The notes beneath the pieces were generated by a model. The model was given only the letters and a program-made list of their open reading frames with translations. It searched no databases and was not told the origin of the DNA. From Chloroflexota bacterium (GTDB taxonomy: Bacteria; Chloroflexota; Chloroflexia; Chloroflexales; Roseiflexaceae), in contig JAUQOW010000012.1 of the NCBI GenBank assembly GCA_030550675.1, positions 1 through 37,785 on the forward strand: 37,785 nt of DNA, read 5' to 3'. Positions 7,570-16,418 of the stretch are shown here, piece by piece. A program made the translations under genes and the position numbers. Position 1 is the first letter of the stretch, and each line of letters starts with the position of its first letter.

Positions 7570-8769
7570 ATGGTTTCTCTGGCAGACAATTTTCCCGTAG
7601 ACCAGACCCTGCGCACCGACTGGTTTCAGCGCCTCGGTCTACGGTTCGATCCTTATGTTCATTTAGAAGCCTCGAGCGATCCGCACCTCTCTGAGTATAC
7701 GGTCAACCTCGCCATCTTCCGCACCGCCTGGGACGCCGCGCCAACGATCATTTTTGCGCCGCCGGGAGGCGGCAAAACCGCGACACGCGTCGCCGTCACC
7801 CGCACGTGCTGGTACGATATTGGCGGCGCGTATCCCTTCCCGCTGCCGTATAACCTGGGCGCGGCGCCGCTCACGGGCAAACCGCCAACCGCAGACCAGC
7901 ATCTGCGTCTGCTGCTCGAAGCCGGAACGTGCGCGTTGCTCACTGGTCTTGCATTTCGACCGGAGCGGTTATTGCGGGCGTCTTCCGCCGATATTCGCGC
8001 TATCGCCGGACTGTTGCGCGCCGGATTGCCCGGTCCGCTCAATTATTACCTGGACGTTTTACGCGAGACCGGTACGCCTGCCGGGTTGACCCCGCTGCTG
8101 GAGCGAACCTATGCGCTCACCGCGCCGCCACAGCCTGATGCGCTCCGCCATTTCTGCGATGTAATCGAGAAGACCGATGCCAATGCTGTTCGTGGTCAAC
8201 CGGAAGAACAGTTCAAATTATTCGTCGATCTGGTGACCAGTGCGCTTGGGTTCAGTCATGTTCTGCTTCTCATTGATGGTATTGATGCTATCTATGAAAA
8301 TCAGGCGGAAAGCCGACTGGCGCTGCAATGGGTCGCCGATCTTTTTGATTCTTCAAAAACATGGGCTGATTGGAGCGTTTTTATTAAGTTGTTTGCACCT
8401 GACATCATTGAACCGCATATTGCTGATTATCTCTCCACCCGCATCATGACCGCCTGTATTGCCCATATCGTCTGGAATGCCGATCTTCTGGTCGAACTGT
8501 TGCGCAAGCGTATATTTGCCGCCTCTGATGGACGATTCGAGTCGCTTGATGCGATCAGCACACCGGCGCTCACCGATGTGGAGCGGCAGATTGTCGATGC
8601 CATTGCGCCGCTGCCGCGCGCTGCGCTTCAGGTCACGCGGCGCGCGCTCCTGCACCATGCAGCACGCACAGACGGGGGACAGCTCGATGAAGACGATATA
8701 CGCCACGCGATCAACTGGTATCAACTCCACGCGGCGTCGCGCCTGCAAGGGTCGGCGTCGAGTGTTTAA
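7570..8769 (+). CDS. Cluster gene C: P-loop ATPase paralogous to gene B
   Basis: I chose the ATG at 7570; a TTG at 7564 would add two residues, and neither has a clear ribosome-binding site. The 399-residue protein opens with LGLRFDPYVHLEASSDPHL (22-40), an entry motif echoed in A and B. Walker A is APPGGGKT (63-70), Walker B VLLLIDGIDAIYE (231-243), and the strand FIKLFAPDIIEP (271-282) matches IKMFAPRALEP of B. The C-terminal 100 residues are a helical lid with PLPRAALQVTRRALLHHA, similar in position to GGTPRGWLK of B. It has no DNA-binding domain, so it looks like a partner subunit. The middle of the gene (8200-8470) is less GC-rich than its neighbours. Its 3' end is 88 bp before gene D. 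Confidence 0.78.
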   Translation: MVSLADNFPVDQTLRTDWFQRLGLRFDPYVHLEASSDPHLSEYTVNLAIFRTAWDAAPTIIFAPPGGGKTATRVAVTRTCWYDIGGAYPFPLPYNLGAAPLTGKPPTADQHLRLLLEAGTCALLTGLAFRPERLLRASSADIRAIAGLLRAGLPGPLNYYLDVLRETGTPAGLTPLLERTYALTAPPQPDALRHFCDVIEKTDANAVRGQPEEQFKLFVDLVTSALGFSHVLLLIDGIDAIYENQAESRLALQWVADLFDSSKTWADWSVFIKLFAPDIIEPHIADYLSTRIMTACIAHIVWNADLLVELLRKRIFAASDGRFESLDAISTPALTDVERQIVDAIAPLPRAALQVTRRALLHHAARTDGGQLDEDDIRHAINWYQLHAASRLQGSASSV

Positions 8770-8857
8770 GAGTCGTTGCAGTCAATCCCGTCCGGAAGCA
8801 AGCGTCCGCCTGCTCTTGCAGCAAATGCCGCTTCCGACTCAGGGAAGGGAGGATCGT

Positions 8858-10255
8858 ATGACTCTGCCCGAATCTCCGGCATACCGTCCGGAGCTGTTTG
8901 TCAATCGTGAAACTGAAATCAAACATGTAACGGATGCTCTTCGAGGAATTGCAGATGGAAAAACCGAACATGCGCGAACGATCATTTTTCGTGGCGAACG
9001 CGGTCTGGGTAAAAGCTGGCTGGCGTTCCACCTGCACCGACATGTGTTGAGCGAAGAAGCGCCACGCCTGTTGCCGCAGCGCCGCATTGTTTCGTTTCTG
9101 ATCAATCTGACCCCGCCTGTGAATGTTATTGGAGAAACTGCGCCAGCAGGAGAGTGGCATATCACTCGCGACGAAGTTGCACTTGTTGCTAATGGCGATG
9201 AGCAAAAGTTTGAACCGGTTTTGCGGCGCTTACTGAACTGGCTGACAGAACGGCTGGGCGTTGTCCGCGCTCCTTTCGCCCCTGTGCGTGATCTTTCCGC
9301 ATGGCTGGCGATGGATGTGAAGCAAAAACTGGAGAAGGAATCGAGCCTCTTGCTCTGTCTGCTTTTCGATTCGGTCTTTGAAGCGAACCATACGTTTCTC
9401 GACGCTCTGGAACGGCATGTACTGGCAACGCTGGCGGCGCTGCCGCGCGTGCTGATTGTCATGACCGGGCGCGGACGACCGTACCTCTGGAAGTCGCCCT
9501 ACCTGCGCACCGAGCACGAAGAACAACCGCTCCAACCCTTCCGCCTCGAACAGGTCGTCGATCAGATCCGCCGTTCATTGCGCGACGCCTCTGGTCTGCC
9601 AGCAACGGTCAATCAACTCTCCGACGATGCGCTCACACGGTTGGCGCAGCAAGTGATCGAGACGGGCGGCGGATACCCGCTGACCAATCATCTGCTCGCG
9701 CTTGCGCTTGTGCGCCGGGCGCTCGACAGGCTGCCGGACGATCAGCGCAATAACGCAGAACGCCTGGCGGACGCCCTTGATCAGACGCTGATCGATGTCG
9801 AGATTCTTGAACAGGTCGCCGACCGTCTGCTCGAAGTCGTTCCGGCGGACGACCGCCGCACCCTGCGCGAGGCGTTCGAGGCGCTGTGCGTGCTCAAAGA
9901 CGGATTCCGCGAGAATGAAATGCCCCATCTCCTGGCGGTGCGGCGCAACGGCAAGCCCGAAGGACCGGAATACGAACTGCCGGCAGTGCGCAAACTGCGG
10001 GATCGTTTGCTCGAAACCAACCTGGTGCGCTGGCAGGATAAACGCTACGCACTGGACGAAGCAGTGCGCGCAGTGCTCGAAACGTATCTGAAACTCGCCC
10101 ATCCCAATGTGTGGAAGCGTCTGCACGAACGCGCTGCGGCTCTGTATCAGGAATGGGGAGATAAGTACAAGAGTGCGCATTACCGTGATCGCGCTGCGTT
10201 TCACGCAGGGGTGCTGCGAGGCGCAACTGACGCGACCACCGTTGACGTGACGTGA
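8858..10255 (+). CDS. Cluster gene D: STAND-like ATPase
   Basis: ATG at 8858 follows GGGAAGGAGG at good spacing; the open frame continues upstream to 8459, but that part only overlaps gene C. The 465-residue protein starts with a GRE-type box (ELFVNRETEIKHV, 12-24) as in AAA/STAND ATPases, then Walker A GERGLGKS (46-53), a Walker B-like strand LLLCLLFDSVFE (164-175), a sensor strand RVLIVMTGRGRPY (197-209), and GGGYPLTNHLLALAL, a GLPL-like motif (from 270). A helical/winged-helix region follows (about 300-440). The GRE and GGYPL boxes group it with gene E rather than with A-C. Probably co-transcribed with E, whose start is 13 bp downstream. Ligand or effector is unknown. Confidence 0.8.
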   Translation: MTLPESPAYRPELFVNRETEIKHVTDALRGIADGKTEHARTIIFRGERGLGKSWLAFHLHRHVLSEEAPRLLPQRRIVSFLINLTPPVNVIGETAPAGEWHITRDEVALVANGDEQKFEPVLRRLLNWLTERLGVVRAPFAPVRDLSAWLAMDVKQKLEKESSLLLCLLFDSVFEANHTFLDALERHVLATLAALPRVLIVMTGRGRPYLWKSPYLRTEHEEQPLQPFRLEQVVDQIRRSLRDASGLPATVNQLSDDALTRLAQQVIETGGGYPLTNHLLALALVRRALDRLPDDQRNNAERLADALDQTLIDVEILEQVADRLLEVVPADDRRTLREAFEALCVLKDGFRENEMPHLLAVRRNGKPEGPEYELPAVRKLRDRLLETNLVRWQDKRYALDEAVRAVLETYLKLAHPNVWKRLHERAAALYQEWGDKYKSAHYRDRAAFHAGVLRGATDATTVDVT

Positions 10256-10268
10256 ACGGGAGGTTCCC

Positions 10269-13200
10269 ATGCCTGAAAGTGAACGCTACACCGGTGCGTG
10301 GGCAACGCCCAATCTGATCGGGCGCGAGACGATCCTCCAGCAGATTGATGCCGCAATCCGCACTGCTGCCGGTCCATCAGTTGTGGCGCTGTACGGACCC
10401 GGCGGCATTGGCAAGACGCGCATTCTGCGGGATGCGTTGACGCGGCCATCTGCTGGCGCCATGTATCCGGCACAGCGCCTGATCGATCTGTACGACATTC
10501 GCTACCATAGCAGTCTCGATCTGGCTGCCGCGATGTACGACTCGCTCGGTGTCGCAACGGGCGGGGATTTTCGCACGTTTGAGAAGGCGCGCGATGAGCA
10601 GCGCAAAGTGCAGGCTTCCGGCGATGTCAGGCAGATTGCGGCGCTCACCAGGGAGGCTTTGCAGGCATTCGTCGCCGACCTCAATCGCTTCTCGCAGAGC
10701 CAGCGCGTGGTGATCGCGCTCGATACGCTCGAGCGCGTCGCCTATGGCGCCAGCGACCAGCGTCCGCCCTTCCAGGTGGCGCCAGCGTGGGCGTGGCTGG
10801 TCGAGTCGCTGCCCAACTGGGGCAATGTCACCCTCCTGATCGCCGGACGCAATCAGATCAAGCATCTCTTTCCAGCGCTTCAGCGTCGACCCTCACTCCA
10901 TCTGACGCCGCTGGAAGTCGAGCCATTCACCGCAGATGAAACGAACGCCTATCTCGACGCAGTGGCGCAGGCAGCCGAAGACGCTGGCGAACAGGCGGTC
11001 GCCGACACGCTGCGCAGCCTGACGCCCGAGCGCAGACGCCAGGTGTATGAATATTCGGGCGGGTTGCCGATCCTGCTGGCGCTGCTGGCGGATTACATCA
11101 GCATCGCCGGATTTGGCAGGTTGCCAGGGATTTTCGAGACCGGGACCGATCCAGCGTATGCGCGTGCGCTGCTCGAAGAGCAACTGATTGCGCGCATGAT
11201 GGAGGCCGGACCGATCAAGGACACTCTCCAGATCCTGGGACGCGCGCCGAAAGGCGTGGATGCCGGATTGCTGGCGCATCTCCTTGGCATTTCACCTGAT
11301 GAGGCGCATAAACGTCTCGACGGAATCCAGCGACTGTCGTTCGTCAAGGTGCGCGGCGAGCGTTTCTTCCTGCACGACGAGATGTACGCCATCCTGCAGC
11401 GGCAGATCTACAGCGCGCCGGACGATGCCCCCGAAGCGGAGCGCGTCAACACTGCCATCATTCAGTGGTATGCGCAACAGATCAACGAGCGCCACGCAAA
11501 GCTCGACAACCTGTACGCGCCGATTGAACAACCGCAGCGCGCTGTCGGTGCTACGCTGCGCATCGATTATGATCGTATCGCAACCGTTCAGCAGGAGATC
11601 CAGCAACTGCTGATTGACCAGCTTTCTTACCATTTGCGCCTCAACCCGCTCGAAGGATTCCGTGAGTACTTCCGCGATACCTTCTATGCCGTGTTCACCG
11701 GCAATACCATGCTCGATATTCAGTTGCAGGCGGAGATCCTGGCGTTTCTCGATGAACGCGACCCTTCAGGAGAACAGGCGCACATCGACGGTCTGGAACG
11801 CGAAGTGGTGCAGGGCGTTGCTGCCATTCGCCCGGTTGCCCGTCTCTATGCCGAAAACGACTACGATGGCGTCGTGCAGAAAGCGCAGCGCCTGCGCCAG
11901 GAACATCCCGACCTCCTGGCAACCGCAGGACGCACGACTGAAGCGGCGCTCAATGTGTGGGAAGCGCTCGCGCGCACTGGCAGATCGAAGGAGGAATTCC
12001 AGGATAGCGCGGAGAGCGACCGATTGCTCGAGGCTGCCGAACAGATCCTGGTTCCTCTTGTTCGCTCAACTATGCCCGACATCTCTGAAGCGCGTCGCTG
12101 GCGCGCCCAAAGCCTGCTGGCGCTGATGTACCATGCTCGCGGGTTCAGCCTGCGCGCCCGCGGTCAGACGCGCCCGGCCATCGAGGCGTACCGCCGCGCC
12201 GCTGCGCTCTGGCGGCGGGTCGATATCCCGATCTGCCTGGCGTGGACGCTGAATAATCTCGGATTTGTTGAAGTCGAAGAGGGGAATAGCGCCAATGGAC
12301 TGGCGCTGATCGGGGAAGCGCTGGAGATCCGCAAACAACTGGGCGACCGCGCACTGACCGGCCTCAGCCACGCCACACATGCACTAGCGCTCGTCTACGC
12401 TGGTAAGTATACAGAGGCGAAAGAGAACGCCGAACGTGCGCTGCGCCTGCTTCAGGCAGTCGAGTATCGCCTGGGTGTGGGGCTGGCGCTGCGCAACCTT
12501 GCTGAAGCGTTGCGCCGATCAGTTCGCAAAGGTGACGACCCCAAGGATCGCATGGCAGTGCTCCGTGAAGCACGTCGTTATGCGCAAGAAGCTTACCGTC
12601 TCTTTGAAGATATAGGCGACCGGTTGCGCCAGATCGAATCGTTGATCGAGGAAGGGTGCGCTCTGCGTGATATGGCGGGCGTAATTTGCGATCATCCGAT
12701 GCCGGGAGAGGATCTCAAAGAACTGGTTCAGGAGAGCCTCGCGGCGCTGGAGCAAGCGGCAACTTTGGCACAGCAGACCGACAACGCGTTTCGTCATGTC
12801 GATGCGCTGGTCAACATTGCTTATCTCGGCTTCTACGCTAAACAGTGGGATCGTATTGTGCAAGGACTGGAACGCGCGAAAGAGGCGATCCCTGCCGGAT
12901 ACATGATTACTGAGCGCGGACGACCTGATGCAGAGGGTCCGGATATTCGCAACCGCCGCCTGTTCACGCAACTCGCCAGAATCCATATGTTGATTGGCGA
13001 CTGGCTGTTTGCAGTCGCGCAAGATCCGTCGTCGTCACGCCTTCAGGCGCTTAGTGGGGAATATGAGCGCCTTGCTGCATTGTTCGGCGCAGGAGCGCCT
13101 GCAGCAATCACATCCGCCGCTGATGCGCTCGATCTGACGACCCGCCATTACACGCTTGCCTTCGAGTACGACCGACTCTATAACCCGCTCGATGTCAGGG

Positions 13201-13370
13201 TGCAACGTGCGCAGAATACATTGTACAACGAGATGAAAGCGCTCAGCGCCGATCAACTTGCAGTCGTCGCACACGCTATTGAGTCCGTCGAGCGCGATTA
13301 TCGCCTGGGCAAATCCGCAATGCGCGACCTGCTCGAAAGCCGTGCGCTGTTGTTCGAGGAGGCGGTGTAA
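10269..13370 (+). CDS. Cluster gene E: large STAND ATPase with C-terminal TPR-like repeats
   Basis: ATG follows GGGAGG. The 1033-residue protein has a GRE box (NLIGRETILQQID, 15-27), Walker A GPGGIGKT (43-50), Walker B RVVIALDTLERV (146-157), a sensor-1-like arginine strand NVTLLIAGRNQIK (186-198) and the NB-ARC-type GLPL motif SGGLPILLALL (263-273). A winged-helix-like segment follows (about 310-390). Residues about 600-800 are helical repeats of TPR type, e.g. AIEAYRRAAALWRRVDI, TLNNLGFVEVEEGN and HALALVYAGKYTEAKENAERAL. STAND proteins use NTP-driven oligomerisation to signal after the repeat region binds a trigger; that role is inferred. No enzymatic effector domain is visible. Its last 73 bp overlap the convergent radical SAM gene. 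Confidence 0.82.
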   Translation: MPESERYTGAWATPNLIGRETILQQIDAAIRTAAGPSVVALYGPGGIGKTRILRDALTRPSAGAMYPAQRLIDLYDIRYHSSLDLAAAMYDSLGVATGGDFRTFEKARDEQRKVQASGDVRQIAALTREALQAFVADLNRFSQSQRVVIALDTLERVAYGASDQRPPFQVAPAWAWLVESLPNWGNVTLLIAGRNQIKHLFPALQRRPSLHLTPLEVEPFTADETNAYLDAVAQAAEDAGEQAVADTLRSLTPERRRQVYEYSGGLPILLALLADYISIAGFGRLPGIFETGTDPAYARALLEEQLIARMMEAGPIKDTLQILGRAPKGVDAGLLAHLLGISPDEAHKRLDGIQRLSFVKVRGERFFLHDEMYAILQRQIYSAPDDAPEAERVNTAIIQWYAQQINERHAKLDNLYAPIEQPQRAVGATLRIDYDRIATVQQEIQQLLIDQLSYHLRLNPLEGFREYFRDTFYAVFTGNTMLDIQLQAEILAFLDERDPSGEQAHIDGLEREVVQGVAAIRPVARLYAENDYDGVVQKAQRLRQEHPDLLATAGRTTEAALNVWEALARTGRSKEEFQDSAESDRLLEAAEQILVPLVRSTMPDISEARRWRAQSLLALMYHARGFSLRARGQTRPAIEAYRRAAALWRRVDIPICLAWTLNNLGFVEVEEGNSANGLALIGEALEIRKQLGDRALTGLSHATHALALVYAGKYTEAKENAERALRLLQAVEYRLGVGLALRNLAEALRRSVRKGDDPKDRMAVLREARRYAQEAYRLFEDIGDRLRQIESLIEEGCALRDMAGVICDHPMPGEDLKELVQESLAALEQAATLAQQTDNAFRHVDALVNIAYLGFYAKQWDRIVQGLERAKEAIPAGYMITERGRPDAEGPDIRNRRLFTQLARIHMLIGDWLFAVAQDPSSSRLQALSGEYERLAALFGAGAPAAITSAADALDLTTRHYTLAFEYDRLYNPLDVRVQRAQNTLYNEMKALSADQLAVVAHAIESVERDYRLGKSAMRDLLESRALLFEEAV

Positions 13371-14881
13371 CCGTAGTGTAGCAGTCGCATCCCTTCGAGT
13401 CGCAGCGCTTCGGGGAAGAGCGCCCGGTAGATACGGCAGTTCGGCGATTTCACATCGTACCGTCCGGTAACGCGGTACGTCAGCGCCGGGCATCCCCCCG
13501 CGCACCAGTAGCGCCACGTACACGTCCGGCACCCTTCCTTCTCATCAACCGGCACGTTCTGAATGCCAACGGCATCCTCGCGGATCAGGCGCAGCGGATC
13601 CGGCGCAGCCACGTCAGTAACGGTGCGCTCGATCTCCATGTGGCACTTCGCCACCCCGCCGCGATGGTCGATGACCAGGTACGCATGCCCGACGCCGCAG
13701 GGACGGTCGTGCGGCGTGTCGAGTCGCGCCAGGTCGATGAGCGCACCGAGCAGGCTGTAGGGCGGGAGGCGCCGGGCAATGACGGCGAACGCTTCGCGCA
13801 TCGCTGCAATGACCTGGTCGTCCTGGAAGGAGAGATCGGCGGCGCTGGCGGAACAGTCGTTCTCGCGGTAGAAGTTGAGCGCAAACGGCAACCCGCGATC
13901 CAGCACATACTCGACGGTCGCAGCCAGTCCGGCAAGGTTCCGGCGCGACAGCGTGATCGAAATCGAAGGGGTGACGCCATACTCCGCCAACCGGTCGAGC
14001 GTCCGCGCGACACAGGCGAACGAGCCGCGTCCGTTGACAAAGCGACGATGAGCATCATGCACATCGCCGATGCCGTCGAGCGAGATCATCAAGCGCAACC
14101 CGCTGTCGCGGATCTGGCGGATCAGGCGATTGCCGAGCGCCACGCCGTTACTGAGCAGCACCCCGTCGAGCGCCAGTCCATGTTTTCCTGCGCATTCGCG
14201 CGCATATTGGTGCGTTGCAAAGATAATCGAAGCATTCAGCGTCGCCTCGCCGCCAGCATACTTCAGCTTAATCCGCCGAAATCCGTGCGCCAGCGCAGAG
14301 CGAATCACTGCATCGACCGCCTGCCTGCCGCGCGCCATGTCCATAGCATCAGGGGTTTTGCTGACGTAACAGTAGTCGCAGCGCAGGTTGCACTCGTTGG
14401 TGATGTGCAGCCAGGCGGTGAGGGTCTGCGACGCTGCGCGCCGCGCGCCAGCCGGTCGGTCGAGGCGCTGAATCAACTCCAGTTCGGCGAGGCGCCGCGC
14501 CGCTCGATGCAGGTCATCATTTTCTCCAGCGTCCGCCAACCGTCGGGGTTGGCGAAACCGGTTGAGCAGCTCCCACGCCGCTCCATCGAGCACCACAACA
14601 CCTGCGCTGCCGAATGGATTGAACGCCAGAACGTAGCCGCCGGGAAGCGTATCGGTATGCAGTGCAGGCATATGGTACGCAACTGAGTCGTCTACAGCGC
14701 CGTCAGAAGGGGATTCGGGGCGTTCTGTCGGGCAGGCGCAGTCCGTCTCCGGCGGCGTAAAGCAGTCGGTCTCCGCTAATGAGAAGCCATTCGTCTCAGT
14801 AGCGTAACTGATGTGCTGCACCACATCTGCCGCACACAGGATAAGCGGCGTCGTTGCAGCGGGCGGATTCGCGTTGTTCAT
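13298..14881 (-). CDS. Radical SAM/SPASM protein with N-terminal PqqD-like segment
   Basis: I chose the ATG at 14881, preceded by AGGAGG; an upstream in-frame start at 14926 lacks this. The 527-residue protein carries the SAM iron-sulfur triad Cys164/Cys168/Cys171 (ECNLRCDYC), an AGGEATLN block, and a C-terminal SPASM region rich in Cys (CGVGHAYLVID, AKCHMEIE, GCRTCTWRYWCAGGCP, SPNCRIYR) for two auxiliary clusters. Residues about 75-140 resemble a PqqD-like peptide-binding fold (TLPGGYVLAFNP...LLNRFR). Members of this family modify ribosomal peptides or enzymes by radical chemistry. Residues 25-60 are acidic and contain three Cys. No precursor peptide gene was found nearby. It is convergent with gene E and overlaps it by 73 bp, so the two transcripts would be antisense at their ends. 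Confidence 0.85.
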   Translation of the reverse strand: MNNANPPAATTPLILCAADVVQHISYATETNGFSLAETDCFTPPETDCACPTERPESPSDGAVDDSVAYHMPALHTDTLPGGYVLAFNPFGSAGVVVLDGAAWELLNRFRQPRRLADAGENDDLHRAARRLAELELIQRLDRPAGARRAASQTLTAWLHITNECNLRCDYCYVSKTPDAMDMARGRQAVDAVIRSALAHGFRRIKLKYAGGEATLNASIIFATHQYARECAGKHGLALDGVLLSNGVALGNRLIRQIRDSGLRLMISLDGIGDVHDAHRRFVNGRGSFACVARTLDRLAEYGVTPSISITLSRRNLAGLAATVEYVLDRGLPFALNFYRENDCSASAADLSFQDDQVIAAMREAFAVIARRLPPYSLLGALIDLARLDTPHDRPCGVGHAYLVIDHRGGVAKCHMEIERTVTDVAAPDPLRLIREDAVGIQNVPVDEKEGCRTCTWRYWCAGGCPALTYRVTGRYDVKSPNCRIYRALFPEALRLEGMRLLHYGYTASSNNSARLSSRSRIADLPRR

Positions 14882-15017
14882 AAGAGCCTCCTGAATGCCG
14901 CGGCGCCCTATGACAGACTTATTCAAAACAGAGAGCGCATTCGAGCCATCGCCAGGGAGTTTGAATAACGATTCCGCTATCCGCCTTGTAGCCTGGCGGC
15001 GAAAGCCGCGGGGGTGC

Positions 15018-15240
15018 AGGCATGATGTGTCAGGAAGTTGTCAGCGATTAAAATCGCCCCTGACGGGCCTGCGGCCGACCGTCCGCCTGTGCGGACGGGA
15101 ACGGCGGCGTCCACCTTCGTGGGCGCCCGGCGGAACGCCTGCCCGGCGCATCCCCGTTTGCGGGGGGGGTGGGAGGCAGGCGCCAGCCCAGGCATAGCGC
15201 CGCAGGGACGCGCTCGCTTGTCGCCTGATCGTTCATGCCC
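15018..15240 (+). mobile_element. MITE-like element, copy 1
   Basis: Ends are inverted: AGGCATGATGTGTCAGG at the left, and at the right a sequence whose complement reads GGGCATGAACGATCAGGC. Inside, CCGTCCGC-ctgt-GCGGACGG (15079-15098) is a perfect hairpin conserved in all three copies. No transposase is encoded. GGTGC just before the left end is also shared, so borders are good to about 5 bp. Confidence 0.65.
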
Positions 15241-15273
15241 GAACTATCGCCGGAAAACTTGCTTTACAGACTA

Positions 15274-15631
15274 ATAAGCCCTGGCTGAGATCGGGCAAGC
15301 CCTGAAGGAGCTGCTATGTCCTGAGCGAGGGCTTTAGCCCGCAGCTCAGAGAACGTTCAACCTGGCGATGCACGTCTGCCGGATTCATTTCTTACATAAG
15401 CCCTGGCTGAGATCGAGCAAGCCACGCAGGGGCTTCAATGCACTCAGCAAGGGCTTTAGCCCGCAGCCCAAAGAACACGCCACCGGGCAGCGCAGGTCTA
15501 TCGGAATACATTCCTTCATCTCATAAGCTCCGGCTGCGATCGGGCAAACCCCGCAGGGGCTTCGATGTCCTGAGCGAGTGCTTTAGCCCGCAGCCCAAAG
15601 AACACGCCACCGGGCAGCATAGGTTTACCGA
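15274..15631. repeat. Three tandem imperfect repeats of about 122-127 bp containing GGGCTTTAGCCCGCAGC
   Basis: Units start with ATAAGCYCYGGCTG at 15274, 15396 and 15523 and each holds CTTTAGCCCGCAGC about 60 bp later. Units 2 and 3 share a further AAAGAACACGCCACCGGGCAGC tail split across two blocks. AAGCCCT at the start can pair with AGGGCTT further on. An ACGTTCAAC element (15353-15361) sits between units 1 and 2. No coding potential. Confidence 0.75.
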
Positions 15632-16086
15632 ACTTCTTCATCAGCCCGCAGCGATGCCCCAAGCAACCGATGCGACGCGGAATCGCTGAGAAAAACCCAC
15701 TTGCGTAAGATTTCCTCGCGCGAATGTCTGCGACCCGCCCCAATACCGCATATGTCTACTATACATCATTTCCGGCGATTGTCTATACGCCTCGCCGCGT
15801 AAAAGAGACAATGCCTATGCTGCGACGAAACCGGCTGGCGTTGCGTAGATCTGGTAGAACCACCCCCCGCCAGACATCCTGATCCATCGCTGCACCACGC
15901 CCCACCAGCGCGACGCTCCCGACGGCGGATCGGGAGAGCCTGCGGAGAGGCAGGCGCGAGGTTCGCACGAGGCGCACGGCGCCAGTGCGCGAGAGATCGC
16001 ACAGCCGCCTCGAAGGTTCCAGGACTACGGTTTGAGTATGCTACAGGTGAAAGGTGGAAGTAAAAGAGGGGAAGGAGGAACAACCG
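15632..16086. other. Intergenic stretch with no recognised gene
   Basis: I see no ORF with recognisable protein features on either strand, no RNA gene and no clear repeat. The last 20 bp hold GAAGGAGGAAC, the ribosome-binding site of the next small gene. Confidence 0.5.
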
Positions 16087-16275
16087 ATGTCAACGCTCGA
16101 CATGATCCTGGTAATTATCGTCCTGGCGCCCATCCTGTTCGGTGCAGCAATCTGGCTGTTCGATGCGCTGATCCGAGCGCTTCTCAGCCTGATCAGCGCT
16201 CTTTTCAGCGCGGCTGGCGCAGTTATGTTCGTCATCATTCTGGCCTGGCTGTTGACCAGCCTGCAGCATGGGTAG
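16087..16275 (+). CDS. Small two-helix membrane protein
   Basis: The ATG at 16087 follows GAAGGAGGAACAACC, an excellent Shine-Dalgarno, and gives 62 residues; an ATG at 16054 in frame only adds a charged leader with no such signal. Two hydrophobic helices (about 5-27 and 32-57: IVLAPILFGAAIWLFDALIRAL, split here by D22-R26, then AAGAVMFVIILAWLLTSL) fill the protein. Only a short tail remains. I do not recognise a family. It stands alone, convergent with the nuclease gene, in a repeat-rich region. Real translation is supported by the ribosome-binding site and strong hydrophobic pattern. Confidence 0.6.
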   Translation: MSTLDMILVIIVLAPILFGAAIWLFDALIRALLSLISALFSAAGAVMFVIILAWLLTSLQHG

Positions 16276-16418
16276 AAGGCGACCTTCCCCACGGGGTTGG
16301 CGGGGACAGGGGACCGGCGCCCGCAGGTGAACAGGCGCAGAGGACGGGGACTGCGCCACCGCCGGGCGCCGAGCGGACCGTCGAGTCGGCGAGCGCGGGT
16401 GACGGTCACTCTGGTGGA

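Noticed and set aside
8459-8857. Upstream extension of cluster gene D
   Set aside because: It overlaps the conserved end of gene C in another frame, and a strong ribosome-binding site precedes the ATG at 8858.
14882-15017. RiPP precursor gene upstream of the radical SAM gene
   Set aside because: No short ORF with a ribosome-binding site and leader/core character was found on the minus strand here.
15274-15631. CRISPR-like array
   Set aside because: Only three imperfect units of over 100 bp with diverged interiors, no short identical repeats with unique spacers and no cas genes.
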